Assembly: GCF_000826525.2 (NCBI RefSeq)
Contig: NZ_LN651328.1
Location: forward strand, 266,432 to 330,431
Direction of reading: 5' to 3'
Length of the DNA: 64,000 nt
Origin: Mobilicoccus massiliensis
GTDB taxonomy: Bacteria > Actinomycetota > Actinomycetes > Actinomycetales > Dermatophilaceae
Both the position numbers and the translations under genes were made by a program. Below, piece by piece: positions 41,258 to 50,424 of this stretch (the stretch's first letter is position 1; each line of letters opens with the position of its first letter). The notes below the pieces were generated by a model that was not told the origin of the DNA, did no database searches, and was given only the letters and a program-made list of their open reading frames with translations.

Positions 41258-43084
41258 TCAGGGGGTGATGAGGCTGCGGACCTTCTCCGGCTCCAGGCAG
41301 AGCAGGAGGGTGGGGAGCCGGGGGCCGGTGTCCTTACCGACGAGCAGTCGGTAGAGCAGGGCGAACAGCTCGCGCTGGGCGGCCTTGACCTCCGGCGGGA
41401 GCTTCTTCTCCCCCACCTCGAACCCGGCCTGCAGCTTGGGCACGCCGTAGACGAGGGTCGTGAGTCCGTCGAGCGACCAGTCGTCGGTGAGCCGCTGCGA
41501 GAGCATCTCCAACGCCTCGCGCCGGTGCGGCTCGAGGGAGGCCAGGAGCTCGAGGTCCGGGGTCTCGCGCACGCGGGTGCGGTCCTCCTCCGGCATCTGG
41601 GTGCGGACCCATGTGGCGGCGCAGTCGAGGCGCGGACGGAGCTGGTCGAGGTGGGTGAGCTCGACGTCGTCTCCGACCATGCCGGAGACGATGCGCAGTG
41701 TCTGGTCGGGATCGCCGCCGGTGATGTCGGCGACCGAGGCGAGCGCGCGGTACGGCACCGGCACCGGGGTGCTCGGCAGCTCGCCGGCCGCCGTACCGAT
41801 GGCGCGGGCGTGCATCGCGAGATCACCGGGCTGCGCCGCGGAGGTGCGCACCTTGCGTCCAAGCGCGTCCCACTCGTCGTAGAGCCGCTGGATCTCGGCG
41901 TCGAACGCCACGGAGAACGACTGGTTGGGGCGGCGGCGGGTGTACAACCACCGCAGCACCGCCGGTTCCATGATGCGCATCGCGTCGGCCGGGGTGGGCA
42001 CCCCACCGCGGGAGGAGCTCATCTTGGCCTGGCCCGCGATGCCGACGAACGCGTACATCGGACCGATCGGCTGGTGGCCGCCGAAGATCGGGCCGACGAG
42101 CTGCCCACCGACGACGTAGGACGACCCCGGCGACTGGTGGTCGACACCGGAGGGCTCGAAGTCGACGCCCTCGTAGGCCCAACGCATCGGCCAGTCGACC
42201 TTCCACACGAGCTTGCCGTGGAAGTCGGAGTCGAGGCGCATCGTCTCGGTGACCTGCTCGCCGTTCGGGCCGGTGGCAATGTAGGTGAGCTCGGTGGTCT
42301 CGTCGTCGTAGGACACGACGCGTGTCGCGTCGGTGCCGAACGCCTTGCTGTACGGCTTGTACGGGAAGTAGCCGGCCGCGCTGCCGCCGTCCTCCTCGCT
42401 CGCGGCGCCGCTGCCCTCGGCCGCAGCGGCCTGGGCCTCGGTGTCGTCGGCACCCTCGGAGCCCTCGGCGACCCGAGCCGCGTCACCGGCGTCGGGCGCA
42501 TCGACCTTGGTGCGGTACTGCGCGAGCACGTCGTCGATCTCGTGACGCCTGTCCATCGCGTGCAGCACCTGGTCGCGGTAGGCGCCCGAGGTGTACTGCG
42601 CGGTCTGGCCGATCCCGCGGAACTCCACACCCATCCGCGCGAGCGACTCGGTCATCGCGGCCTTGAAGTGCTCCGCCCAGTTGGGCTGCTCGCTACCCCG
42701 CGGCGCGGGGACCGAGGTCAGCGGCTTGCCGATGTGCTGCGCCCACGAGTCGTCGATGCCCTCGACCCCGGCGGGCACCTTGCGGAACCGGTCGTAGTCG
42801 TCCCAGCTGACGATGTGCTCGACCGCGATGCCGCGGCGGGCGATCTCGTCGGCGACCAGGTGCGGCACCATGACCTCGCGCAGGTTGCCGAGGTGGATCG
42901 GGCCGGAGGGCGAGAGCCCGGACGCACAGACGATCGTGCGGTCGGGATCGCGGCCGTGGGCGGTCTCGATGACCTCGTCGGCGAGGCGCGCCACCCAGTC
43001 GACCTCGGCCTGCTTCTCCTTCTTGCCGCGGCCACGCCGGGGTGCGCGGTCGGGAGCGGAGTGCTGCGGGGCGGTGTCGGTCAT
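41258..43084 (-). CDS. lysS: Lysine-tRNA ligase, class I
   Basis: A 608-residue class I (archaeal-type) lysyl-tRNA synthetase: the HIGH-like PSGPIHLGN at residues 59-67 and KMSSS (KMSKS-like) further on. It charges tRNA-Lys. Residues about 195-237 form an acidic, Ala/Glu/Asp/Gly-rich insert (AGDAARVAEGSEGADDTEA and on) just before the conserved GYFPYKPY, which accounts for the length above the usual 520-560. It follows purA by 25 bases. Confidence 0.95.
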   Translation of the reverse strand: MTDTAPQHSAPDRAPRRGRGKKEKQAEVDWVARLADEVIETAHGRDPDRTIVCASGLSPSGPIHLGNLREVMVPHLVADEIARRGIAVEHIVSWDDYDRFRKVPAGVEGIDDSWAQHIGKPLTSVPAPRGSEQPNWAEHFKAAMTESLARMGVEFRGIGQTAQYTSGAYRDQVLHAMDRRHEIDDVLAQYRTKVDAPDAGDAARVAEGSEGADDTEAQAAAAEGSGAASEEDGGSAAGYFPYKPYSKAFGTDATRVVSYDDETTELTYIATGPNGEQVTETMRLDSDFHGKLVWKVDWPMRWAYEGVDFEPSGVDHQSPGSSYVVGGQLVGPIFGGHQPIGPMYAFVGIAGQAKMSSSRGGVPTPADAMRIMEPAVLRWLYTRRRPNQSFSVAFDAEIQRLYDEWDALGRKVRTSAAQPGDLAMHARAIGTAAGELPSTPVPVPYRALASVADITGGDPDQTLRIVSGMVGDDVELTHLDQLRPRLDCAATWVRTQMPEEDRTRVRETPDLELLASLEPHRREALEMLSQRLTDDWSLDGLTTLVYGVPKLQAGFEVGEKKLPPEVKAAQRELFALLYRLLVGKDTGPRLPTLLLCLEPEKVRSLITP

Positions 43085-43109
43085 GGATGTCCTTGCAGGT
43101 TGCGGTGGT

Positions 43110-44399
43110 TCAGTCGTCGAGGAGGGGGTGACGCTGGATGATCTCGTCGCGGCCCGGCCCGACGCCGATCACCGAGATGCGGGCGCCGACGAGCTCCTCC
43201 AGACGCAGCACGTAGCGCTGGGCGTTCTCGGGGAGATCCTCGAACTCACGTGCGCCGGTGATGTCCTCGCTCCAGCCGGGCAGCTCTTCGTAGACCGGCA
43301 CGGCGTGGTGGACGTCGCTCTGGTTGGCCGGCATGTCGTCGAACCGGCGGCCGTTCACGTCGTACGCGACGCAGATCGGCAGCGTCTCGAAGCCGGTGAG
43401 CACGTCGAGCTTGGTGAGCACGTAGTCGGTGACGCCGTTGATGCGGGTGGCGTAGCGGCCGATGACTGTGTCGGCCCAGCCGCAGCGACGCGGGCGGCCT
43501 GTGGTGGTGCCGAACTCGAAGCCATTGGCGCGCAGCCGTTCTCCGTCGGCGTCGTGGAGCTCGGTGGGGAACGGGCCTTCACCGACGCGGGTGGTGTACG
43601 CCTTGAACACCGCGGCGACCCGGTCGATGAGCGTCGGGCCGATACCCGATCCCGTGCAGGCGCCCGCCGCGGTCGCGTTGGAGCTGGTGACGTAGGGATA
43701 GGTGCCGTGGTCGACGTCGAGCATCGTGGCCTGGCCCGCCTCGAACAGCACGGTCTTGCCGTCCTCGATCGCGCGCCACAGCTCGTAACCGGTGTCCTCG
43801 ACCATGGGCTCCAGCCGGTCGCGGTAGGAGAGCAGCTCGGCGACGACCTCCTCGACCGCGACCGCGCGACGGTTGTAGATCTTGACGAGCAGGTGGTTCT
43901 TGACCTCGAGGGCCGCCTCGACCTTCTGCCGCAGGATCGACTCGTCGAACAGATCCTGCATGCGGATGCCGACGCGGTTCATCTTGTCGGCGTACGTCGG
44001 GCCGATGCCGCGTCCGGTCGTGCCGAGCCGGCGCTTGCCGAGGAACCGCTCGGTGACCTTGTCGAGCGTGCGGTTGTACGAGGGGATGACGTGCGCGTTG
44101 GCGCTGATGCGCAGCCGGCTGCAGTCGACCCCGCGGGCCGACAACGCCTCGAGCTCGTGGAACAGCACCTCGAGGTCGACGACGACGCCGTTGGCGATGA
44201 CCGGGGTGACACCCGGGGTGAGGATGCCGCTGGGCAGCAGGTGCAGGGCGTACTTCTCGCCGCCGACGACGACGGTGTGCCCGGCGTTGTTGCCGCCGTT
44301 GAACTTGACGACGTAGTCGACGTCCTTGCCGAGCAGATCGGTCGCCTTGCCCTTGCCCTCGTCGCCCCACTGGGCTCCGACCAGCACGATCGCCGGCAT
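43110..44399 (-). CDS. purA: Adenylosuccinate synthetase
   Basis: A 429-residue enzyme of standard length: [17 protein letters not shown] (GTP-binding loop), [32 protein letters not shown], and [19 protein letters not shown]. It joins IMP and aspartate using GTP on the way to AMP. The ATG at 44399 is chosen from homology ([12 protein letters not shown]); the open frame upstream is not conserved coding. Confidence 0.97.
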   Translation of the reverse strand: MPAIVLVGAQWGDEGKGKATDLLGKDVDYVVKFNGGNNAGHTVVVGGEKYALHLLPSGILTPGVTPVIANGVVVDLEVLFHELEALSARGVDCSRLRISANAHVIPSYNRTLDKVTERFLGKRRLGTTGRGIGPTYADKMNRVGIRMQDLFDESILRQKVEAALEVKNHLLVKIYNRRAVAVEEVVAELLSYRDRLEPMVEDTGYELWRAIEDGKTVLFEAGQATMLDVDHGTYPYVTSSNATAAGACTGSGIGPTLIDRVAAVFKAYTTRVGEGPFPTELHDADGERLRANGFEFGTTTGRPRRCGWADTVIGRYATRINGVTDYVLTKLDVLTGFETLPICVAYDVNGRRFDDMPANQSDVHHAVPVYEELPGWSEDITGAREFEDLPENAQRYVLRLEELVGARISVIGVGPGRDEIIQRHPLLDD

Positions 44400-44742
44400 C
44401 GTCGCCACCCACTTCCCGATTCTCGATGTGCGCGTTCGCCTCGTGCGACGAGCCCTGGCATCACGCCCGGGCCCGTACCCGACGAGCCTACCGCCTCCCG
44501 CCGACACGCCCACGAGGGCGAGAACCCAAGCCGCGCGCTCCGGTCGCTGCCGGTGGGCGGACGGCCACCACGACTCGTGGCGAACACCCCGCCTCGCGCG
44601 CCACGCCGGGAAAACCCGCGGGTTCTCGCTCAATTTCCTTCAGATCGAGGATGATCGAGCCGAAGAGAGACGAGTGGACCTGTGTCTCACGAGCACCGCG
44701 GCAACGCCCCGGTGTCCATCCGACCTTCGAGGAGTCCCTGCC
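44400..44742. other. Divergent purA / lipoprotein region
   Basis: 343 bases. A GAGGAG ribosome site for the lipoprotein is visible near 44729. I see no member of the repeat families and no riboswitch. Confidence 0.4.
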
Positions 44743-45309
44743 ATGACCGTCCGTCGCACCCTCGCCGCCACCGCCGCGGTCTGCGCCGTTCTCGCCGGTT
44801 GCGGCCAGAACCAGGAGCCGACGACGACCGGCGCCACCTCCGCCCTGCCGACGACGCCGGTGACGGCCACGACGAGCACGGCCGCGACGAGCGAACCGAC
44901 GCCGTCGGCGGAGACGACCTTCTCGGCCACGGCGACGCGCTCGGCCACGAGTTCCCCGACACCGGATTCGACCGTCGTCACGAACAGCCAGGCCCCGAAG
45001 GACCGCAAGACCCCCGCCGGCGGCAACGCGGGCTCGACCGTTCCCGAGAAGAGCCCGGAGGACTACGGCGACGCCGCGGTCAACGCCTGGGCACGCGGCG
45101 ATCACGCGACGGTCGCGAAGTACGTCTCCCGCAACGCCCGCGCCCAGGCGAGCTCGACGCCTCCCGCCGGGGAGCTGCTGCGCGTGGCCTGCGACGGGGA
45201 CATGTGCAGCTACACCACCGAGGACGGCAAACGCGTCACGCTGACCTTCGACCTCGCGACCGTCAAGGCCGGCAAGACCGGCGGCATCACCGGCATCAAG
45301 ATCTCCTGA
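44743..45309 (+). CDS. Putative lipoprotein of unknown function
   Basis: A 188-residue secreted protein with signal peptide and lipobox (VCAVLAGCG, lipidated Cys at residue 20). Residues 25-100 are a Thr/Ser/Ala/Pro-rich linker, typical of a flexible wall-spanning stalk. The C-terminal 85 residues ([60 protein letters not shown]) form a small folded domain with two cysteines that could pair. I do not recognise the family. Confidence 0.82.
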   Translation: MTVRRTLAATAAVCAVLAGCGQNQEPTTTGATSALPTTPVTATTSTAATSEPTPSAETTFSATATRSATSSPTPDSTVVTNSQAPKDRKTPAGGNAGSTVPEKSPEDYGDAAVNAWARGDHATVAKYVSRNARAQASSTPPAGELLRVACDGDMCSYTTEDGKRVTLTFDLATVKAGKTGGITGIKIS

Positions 45310-45421
45310 CGCCGACGACGATGCCGACACTCCTCGACGCATAGGCTGCGCGGGAACACGCGACCGGCGGTCGATTCGGGCGCCGGTCGCACCGCTGCTC
45401 TTGCTCGACGAGGAGTGTCTC

Positions 45422-46879
45422 GTGGCCGCACCAGAATCACACCCCGACGGTCTGCCCCCGGCCGATCGGCCGGGCGGTGAGGAGACGACGGAACTGGCCC
45501 GCGGCCTGAGCCTGCGGCACATCACGTTCATCGCGCTCGGCTCGGCCATCGGCACCGGCCTCTTCTACGGCTCCGCCGCCGCGATCCAGAAGGCCGGTCC
45601 GGCGGTCATCGCCGCCTACCTCGTCGCGGGCGCGGCCGTCTACATGGTCATGCGCGCGCTGGGCGAGATGGCCGTGCGACACCCGGTCTCCGGCTCCTTC
45701 GGTCAGTACGCGGCGCGCTACCTCGGCCCGTTCGCCGGGTTCGTCACGGGGTGGTCGTTCGCGTTCGAGATGATCGTCGTCGCGCTCGCCGACGTCACCG
45801 CGTTCGGCGTCTACATGCAGTTCTGGTTCCCCGGTTCGCCGCGGTGGGTGTGGGTCGTCGCCGTCATCCTGCTCATCGGCGCGATCAACACCCGCAACGT
45901 CAAGGTGTTCGGCGAGATGGAGTTCTGGCTGACGATCGTCAAGGTCGGCGCCATCATCGCGATGATCGCCGGCGGCATCGTGCTCATGATCTTGGGCGTG
46001 CGCCTTTCCGAGGGCACGCCCGTCGGCCTGGAGAACCTCGTCGCGCACGACGGTTTCGCCCCCAACGGCGCGGCCGGAGTGATCGCCGCACTCGCCATCG
46101 TCGTCTTCGCGTTCGGCGGCGTCGAGAGCGTCGGCATCACCGCCGGCGAGGCGGCGGATCCCAAGCGCGCCATCCCGCGGGCCGTCAACTCCGTGCCGTT
46201 CCGCATCCTGCTGTTCTACGTCGGCACGATGATCGTCATCATGTCGCTGGTGCCGTGGAACCAGATCACCGGCGAAGCGAGCCCGTTCGTGCAGATCTTC
46301 TCCGCACTCGGCGTGCCGTACGCCCCGGGCATCCTCAACCTCGTCGTCGTCACCGCCGCGATCTCGGCGATCAACTCCGACACCTTCGGCGCGGGTCGCA
46401 TGCTCTACGGCCTGGCTCGTCAGGGACAGGCGCCTGCGGCCTTCGCCTCGGTGTCCCGCCACGGAGTTCCGTGGCTCACCGTGCTCGTCATGTGTGGCGC
46501 CCTCGCCGTCGGTGCGGTGCTCAACGCGGTCATCCCGGAGGACGTCTTCCTGCTCATCGCCTCGATCGCGACGTTCGCCACCGTGCTCGTGTGGTTGATG
46601 ATCCTGTTCTCCCACATCGCGATGCGGCGCGAGATCGCCCGCGAACGCCTGCCGGAGTCGGAGTACCGCGTGCCGTTGTGGCCGGTCGCGTCTTGGCTCG
46701 CCGTGGCGTTCATGCTCGTCGTCATCGGGGTCATCGCGTGGTTCCCCGACACCCGCGTCGCCTTCTACGTCGGCGCCGTGTGGGTCCTGCTCCTCGTCGC
46801 GGCCTACCTGCTCGGAGTCCGAGGGCACGGCCGCGCCCGCCCGATCCTCGAGGACCGCACCGGCCGCCCCACCGCCTGA
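45422..46879 (+). CDS. Amino acid permease (APC superfamily, AAT type)
   Basis: A 485-residue transporter with about 12 membrane segments. The first one carries the family motif [22 protein letters not shown], and later [25 protein letters not shown] is typical of the AAT family that imports amino acids with protons. Which amino acid is not evident. GTG at 45422 follows GAGGAG. A family C palindrome lies after its stop. Confidence 0.9.
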   Translation: MAAPESHPDGLPPADRPGGEETTELARGLSLRHITFIALGSAIGTGLFYGSAAAIQKAGPAVIAAYLVAGAAVYMVMRALGEMAVRHPVSGSFGQYAARYLGPFAGFVTGWSFAFEMIVVALADVTAFGVYMQFWFPGSPRWVWVVAVILLIGAINTRNVKVFGEMEFWLTIVKVGAIIAMIAGGIVLMILGVRLSEGTPVGLENLVAHDGFAPNGAAGVIAALAIVVFAFGGVESVGITAGEAADPKRAIPRAVNSVPFRILLFYVGTMIVIMSLVPWNQITGEASPFVQIFSALGVPYAPGILNLVVVTAAISAINSDTFGAGRMLYGLARQGQAPAAFASVSRHGVPWLTVLVMCGALAVGAVLNAVIPEDVFLLIASIATFATVLVWLMILFSHIAMRREIARERLPESEYRVPLWPVASWLAVAFMLVVIGVIAWFPDTRVAFYVGAVWVLLLVAAYLLGVRGHGRARPILEDRTGRPTA

Positions 46880-46931
46880 CCACCAGCATCCCTCCGCCCC
46901 ACCGCCTGACCACGAGCACCCGCCCGCCCCC

Positions 46932-46997
46932 CGCTCGGACAGGCTCTTTCACCACCCCTCAGCGAAGCCAGGGGTGGTGAAAGAGCCTGTCCGAGCG
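46932..46997. repeat. Family C palindrome between convergent genes
   Basis: CGCTCGGACAGGCTCTTTCA and on, with its complement ending at 46997: a 31-base stem with one unpaired mismatch zone and a 4-base loop. It lies after the permease and ahead of the DUF3151 stop, a natural bidirectional terminator. Its arm is the unit repeated in tandem at 6208-6389. Confidence 0.92.
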
Positions 46998-47012
46998 ATC
47001 GGTTCGAGCCGG

Positions 47013-47130
47013 CGCGACGCGTGCGGACGCGACACGCACGGGCGCGGCACGCGCGGGCGTGACGCACACGGGCGCCACGCGCCCGGGCGTGACGTGCGCG
47101 GGCGACGCGCACGGGCGCGGCGCGAGCGGG
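47013..47130. repeat. Degenerate 15-base minisatellite
   Basis: Eight tandem units of the type CGNGRCNCGCRCGGG begin at 47013, 47028, 47043, 47058, 47073, 47088, 47103 and 47116 (one unit is 13 bases). They lie just outside the stop of the DUF3151 gene and do not code. Confidence 0.8.
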
Positions 47131-47134
47131 CGGG

Positions 47135-47542
47135 TCAGAAGCCGAGGGCGTCGGCCGCCTCGGGGCTGGAGTCGCGGAGGAACTGTTCGCAGCGCACTCG
47201 CTCGTCCTCTTCACCGATCTGGGCGGCGGCGCGGGCGAGGGCGGCGACGCTGCGGAGGAAGCCCTGGTTGGGCTCGTGGCGCCACGGCACCGGACCGGCG
47301 CCCTTCCATCCGGCGCGGCGGAGCTGGTCGAGGCTGCGGTGGTATCCGGTGCGGGCGTAGGCGTACGCCTCGACGGTGAACCCCATCGCGAGCGCGGCCT
47401 CGGCGAGCGTCGCCCACGCGAGCGCCGACTGAGGATACCGGCCGGCGGTGATCGCGGCGTCGGCTCCCGACAGCAACTCGGCCGCGGCCGGGTCGACGTC
47501 GAGCAGCGTCTCCGGCGGCTCCAGCAGATTCTCGTGGGTCAT
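47135..47542 (-). CDS. DUF3151 family protein
   Basis: A 135-residue helical protein (NLLEPPETLLDVDPAAAELLSGAD, YPQSALAWATLAEAALAMGFTVEAYAYARTGYHRSLDQLRRAGWKG and VPWRHEPNQGFLRSVAALARAAAQIGE) of the actinobacterial DUF3151 family, whose members often lie near class II fructose-bisphosphate aldolase, as here (48746). Function is unknown. ATG at 47542 has GGAGGA in front. Confidence 0.88.
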   Translation of the reverse strand: MTHENLLEPPETLLDVDPAAAELLSGADAAITAGRYPQSALAWATLAEAALAMGFTVEAYAYARTGYHRSLDQLRRAGWKGAGPVPWRHEPNQGFLRSVAALARAAAQIGEEDERVRCEQFLRDSSPEAADALGF

Positions 47543-47733
47543 GCGTCCTCCTGGACTGTCGGCTGAGGGCGAATTGCTCGGCAGCGTGGCCGATTCGGGC
47601 TGTGCTGTCTTCCCATGGTCTCCCGGATGACGGCCGCGCGACCACCCGCCACGTCGACCAGGGCCACGAACACGACGCGCCAGGCCCGATCATCCGACGC
47701 AGCGGCCCCTCACCGACCGCTGAATCCTCACCA

Positions 47734-47763
47734 TTGACACGTGACCTTTTGGTCACCTACCGT
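47734..47763 (+). promoter_or_regulatory. Promoter with an internal palindrome ahead of the ArsR-type gene
   Basis: TTGACA (47734-47739) and TACCGT (47758-47763) are 18 bases apart. Between them lies GTGACC-TTTT-GGTCAC (47741-47756), a likely operator for the regulator. The GTG start at 47770 is where transcription would begin, so the mRNA is probably leaderless. Confidence 0.65.
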
Positions 47764-47769
47764 CGTGGC

Positions 47770-48099
47770 GTGGACGACGACCTGGTGTTCAAGGCGCTCG
47801 CCGACCCGACGCGGCGGCTGCTCCTCGACGCCCTCTTCCAGAACGACGGACAGAGCCAGAGCGATCTGGAGGCCGTCGTCGTCGCGCGCACCGAAATGAC
47901 ACGCCACGGCGTCGCCAAGCACCTGCGCATCCTCGAGGACGCCGGGCTGATCACCACCCGCAGGCAGGGACGGACCAAGCTGCATCACCTCAACCCCGTC
48001 CCCATCCGCCTCATCCACGACCGCTGGATCGACAAGTACACGGGGCATCACGTCACCGCCCTCACCGAACTCAAACGGACCCTGGAGGATTCACCATGA
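47770..48099 (+). CDS. ArsR-family transcriptional regulator
   Basis: A 109-residue winged helix protein: VFKALADPTRRLLLDALF, RTEMTRHGVAKHLRILEDAGLITTRRQGRTKLHHLNPVPIRLIHDRWIDKY. No metal-binding cysteine pair is present, so it is of the non-metal ArsR type that pairs with SRPBCC proteins. It overlaps the next gene by 4 bases and probably controls itself through the palindrome at 47741-47756. Confidence 0.9.
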   Translation: MDDDLVFKALADPTRRLLLDALFQNDGQSQSDLEAVVVARTEMTRHGVAKHLRILEDAGLITTRRQGRTKLHHLNPVPIRLIHDRWIDKYTGHHVTALTELKRTLEDSP

Positions 48100-48614
48100 G
48101 CGACACCCCGACCATGCACGACGGCACACAGCGGCAGGCACCCGAGGTGCAGGTCTTCCGGATCTACATCGAGGCTCCCGCGCAGGGCGTGTGGGACGCC
48201 ATCACGACGGGTGAGTACAGCACGAAGTACGGCTACGGAGGCGTGGTCGACTACGACCTCCGCGAGGGTGGCGAGTACGTCAGCCACACCACCGATGAGA
48301 TGAAGCAGATGGGGATGGGCGACGTCGCGATCACCGGCCGCGTCGTCTCCGTCGACCCGCCTCGAAAACTCGTGCAGACCTGGGTCGCGGCCTGGCACCA
48401 GCAGGAGACGACCCTGACCTGGGAACTCACCGAGCACGAAGGCCCACTGACGGCCCTCACCCTCACTCACGACTGCACCGGCGCGCAGAACACGGCCCGG
48501 GACGTCGAGGGAACCGGCGACGCCGCCCAGGGCGGCGGCGGCTGGCCGTGGATCCTCGCCGGCATGAAGACCTACCTCGAGACCGGCCACGCCATGGTCG
48601 GCTCCGGGAGCTGA
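48096..48614 (+). CDS. SRPBCC (AHSA1-like) domain protein
   Basis: A 172-residue START-like protein: FRIYIEAPAQGVWDAITTGEYSTKYGYGG, EGGEYVSHT, RVVSVDPPRKLVQTWVAAWH, and GGGWPWILAGMKTYLETG. These bind hydrophobic ligands; Hsp90 activation is not implied. ATGA overlap with the ArsR gene makes a two-gene unit in which the ArsR protein may sense a ligand that this protein handles. Confidence 0.88.
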   Translation: MSDTPTMHDGTQRQAPEVQVFRIYIEAPAQGVWDAITTGEYSTKYGYGGVVDYDLREGGEYVSHTTDEMKQMGMGDVAITGRVVSVDPPRKLVQTWVAAWHQQETTLTWELTEHEGPLTALTLTHDCTGAQNTARDVEGTGDAAQGGGGWPWILAGMKTYLETGHAMVGSGS

Positions 48615-48667
48615 CACCCCAGCCGACAACCCGCGGCCGCCCACCGCTGCCGTTCCCATGGGGCACG

Positions 48668-48706
48668 ACGCGGCCCCCGTCACGAGAAGGTGAGGGGGGC
48701 CGCGTC
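48668..48706. terminator. Bidirectional terminator between the SRPBCC and aldolase genes
   Basis: A 12-base perfect stem (GACGCGGCCCCC with GGGGGCCGCGTC at 48695-48706) between convergent stops. Confidence 0.82.
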
Positions 48707-48745
48707 CGTTCCGGCGGATTGCTCCACCAGGTCAGCGAGCGTGAC

Positions 48746-49774
48746 TCACTTGTGGGTGCCGGCGCTGCGCAGGTCCTCGCACGCCTCGACGACGCGAGCG
48801 GCCATGCCCGCCTCGGCCGCCTTGCCCCACGAACGCGGGTCGTACTGCTTCTTGTTGCCGACCTCGCCGTCGATCTTGAGCACGCCGTCGTAGTTGCGGA
48901 ACATGTGGTCGGCGACGGGGCGGGTGAACGCGTACTGGGTGTCGGTGTCGACGTTCATCTTGACGACGCCGTAGTCGACCGCGTCGCTGATCTCCTGCGG
49001 CAGGGAGCCGGAGCCACCGTGGAAGACGAGGTCGAGCGGCTTGTCGCCCGCCTTGTCGCCGTACTTGGCGACGATCGCGTCCTGGCACTGCTTGAGGATC
49101 TCGGGGCGCAGCTTGACGTTGCCCGGCTTGTAGACGCCGTGGACGTTGCCGAACGTGAGCGCGGCCATGTAGCGGCCGTTCTCGCCGAGGCCGAGGGCCT
49201 CCACGGTCTTCAGCGCGTCGTCGGTGGTGGTGTAGAGCTGGTCGTTGATCTCGTTGGCGACACCGTCCTCCTCGCCACCGACGACACCGATCTCGACCTC
49301 GAGGATGATGTTCGCGGCCCTGGCGAGGGCGAGAAGCTCCTTGGCGATCTCGAGGTTCTCCTCCAGCGGCACCGCCGAGCCGTCCCACATGTGCGACTGG
49401 AAGATCGGCAGCCCCGTCTTCTTCACCTGCTCGGCCGATGCCTGCAGCAGCGGACGCACGAACCCGTCGAGCTTGTCCTTGGGGCAGTGGTCGGTGTGCA
49501 GGGCGATGTTGACGTCGTAGTTCTTCGCGACCTCCTGGGCGTAGGCGGCGAGCGCCAGCGCCCCGGTGACCATGTTCTTGATCGACGGGCCGGAGAGGTA
49601 CTCCCCGCCTCCGGTCGAGACCTGGATGATGCCGTCGCTGTTCGCGTCGGCAAAGCCCTTGATCGCGGCGTTGAGGGTCTGGCTGGAAGAGACGTTGATG
49701 GCCGGGTAGGCGAAGGATCCCGCCTTCGCCCGGTCGAGCATGTCGGCGTAGACCTCGGGGGTTGCGATGGGCAC
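48746..49774 (-). CDS. fbaA: Fructose-bisphosphate aldolase, class II
   Basis: A 342-residue zinc aldolase: AYPAINVSSSQTLNAAIKGF, IALHTDHCPKD with zinc and catalytic residues, QSHMWDGSAVPLEEN, LEVEIGVVGGEEDG, and LVFHGGSGSLPQEI. It splits fructose-1,6-bisphosphate in glycolysis or forms it in gluconeogenesis. Length and motifs are complete. A family B repeat lies 160 bases upstream. Confidence 0.97.
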   Translation of the reverse strand: MPIATPEVYADMLDRAKAGSFAYPAINVSSSQTLNAAIKGFADANSDGIIQVSTGGGEYLSGPSIKNMVTGALALAAYAQEVAKNYDVNIALHTDHCPKDKLDGFVRPLLQASAEQVKKTGLPIFQSHMWDGSAVPLEENLEIAKELLALARAANIILEVEIGVVGGEEDGVANEINDQLYTTTDDALKTVEALGLGENGRYMAALTFGNVHGVYKPGNVKLRPEILKQCQDAIVAKYGDKAGDKPLDLVFHGGSGSLPQEISDAVDYGVVKMNVDTDTQYAFTRPVADHMFRNYDGVLKIDGEVGNKKQYDPRSWGKAAEAGMAARVVEACEDLRSAGTHK

Positions 49775-49932
49775 GGTCGGCTCCTCAGTGTCGTCGGCTC
49801 GTCCACGCCCGGTGCGCGCGGAGCAGGGCTGATGCCATCCTAGTGGCCGTCATCCGGCCCGGCCCCGCCCGCACCCGCGCTCTCGTGGCACGTCCCGAGT
49901 CGGACACCCGGTGGGGGGCGCCGGCCGGGAAT

Positions 49933-50049
49933 CTCGCGCAACAAAGACCGGTCAGACCACCGGGTCGAACGAGCCTCGTCGGCATCACCCCTGGTCAGGG
50001 GATCACGTGCTCGTGGACCCTCCGCACTGACCGGTCTTTGTTGCGCGGG
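49933..50049. repeat. Family B inverted-repeat element (copy 2)
   Basis: Arms CGCGCAACAAAGACCGGTCA (from 49935) and the complement to 50047, with a centre that shares CCCCTGGTCAG with copy 3 at 56089 but not with copy 1. Its span of about 117 bases equals copy 1. It lies between the aldolase start and the 3' end of a leftward gene. Confidence 0.92.
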
Positions 50050-50075
50050 CTCGAACCGTCGCGCCCCGCGCCGGC

Positions 50076-50421
50076 TCAGCGCAACGGCGGCAGATCCGCG
50101 ACGGCGGCCTCGTACGCCCGGGCCCAGTCGGCCTCGTCGACACGGTGGTCGGCGAGACTGCAGCCGCGACCGTTCTTCTTGACGAGGATCCCCTCGTCGA
50201 GCCAGTGGGGTCGGGCGCGACGCAGGAATCTCCGCGGGCAGGTCACCGGAGGCGTTCGTCACCCGCCACCACGGCACGTTCGAACCGTAGGCGCGCATGA
50301 TCGCGCCGACCTGGCGCGGCCCGATGCCGACGAGCCGACCGATCGCGCCGTAGTTCGTCACCCGGCCGCGCGGCACGCACTCCACGGCCCGCAGCACGTG
50401 TTCGACGACGAGCTCGTCCAC
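50076..50421 (-). pseudogene. Alkyltransferase-like protein (ATL/MGMT family), frameshifted
   Basis: The first part (MDELVVEHVLRAVECVPRGRVTNYGAIGRLVGIGPRQVGAIMRAYGSNVPWWRV) is the DNA-binding domain of an alkyltransferase-like protein, which binds O6-alkylguanine but cannot remove it (no PCHR). The expected C-terminus (ARPHWLDEGILVKKNGR) continues in another frame after about 50228, down to a TGA at 50076. The total of 346 bases is not a multiple of three: one extra base, or two missing, near 50225-50240. Either a real pseudogene or a sequencing error. Confidence 0.8.
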
Positions 50422-50424
50422 GTC

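Noticed and set aside
46880..47012. Family C palindrome as a CRISPR or IS remnant
   Set aside because: It is a simple hairpin of 66 bases without coding content or target duplication.
49933..50049. Rho-independent terminator of the aldolase gene
   Set aside because: It lies upstream of the aldolase start, not after its end, and the T-run is missing; it fits the family B repeat instead.
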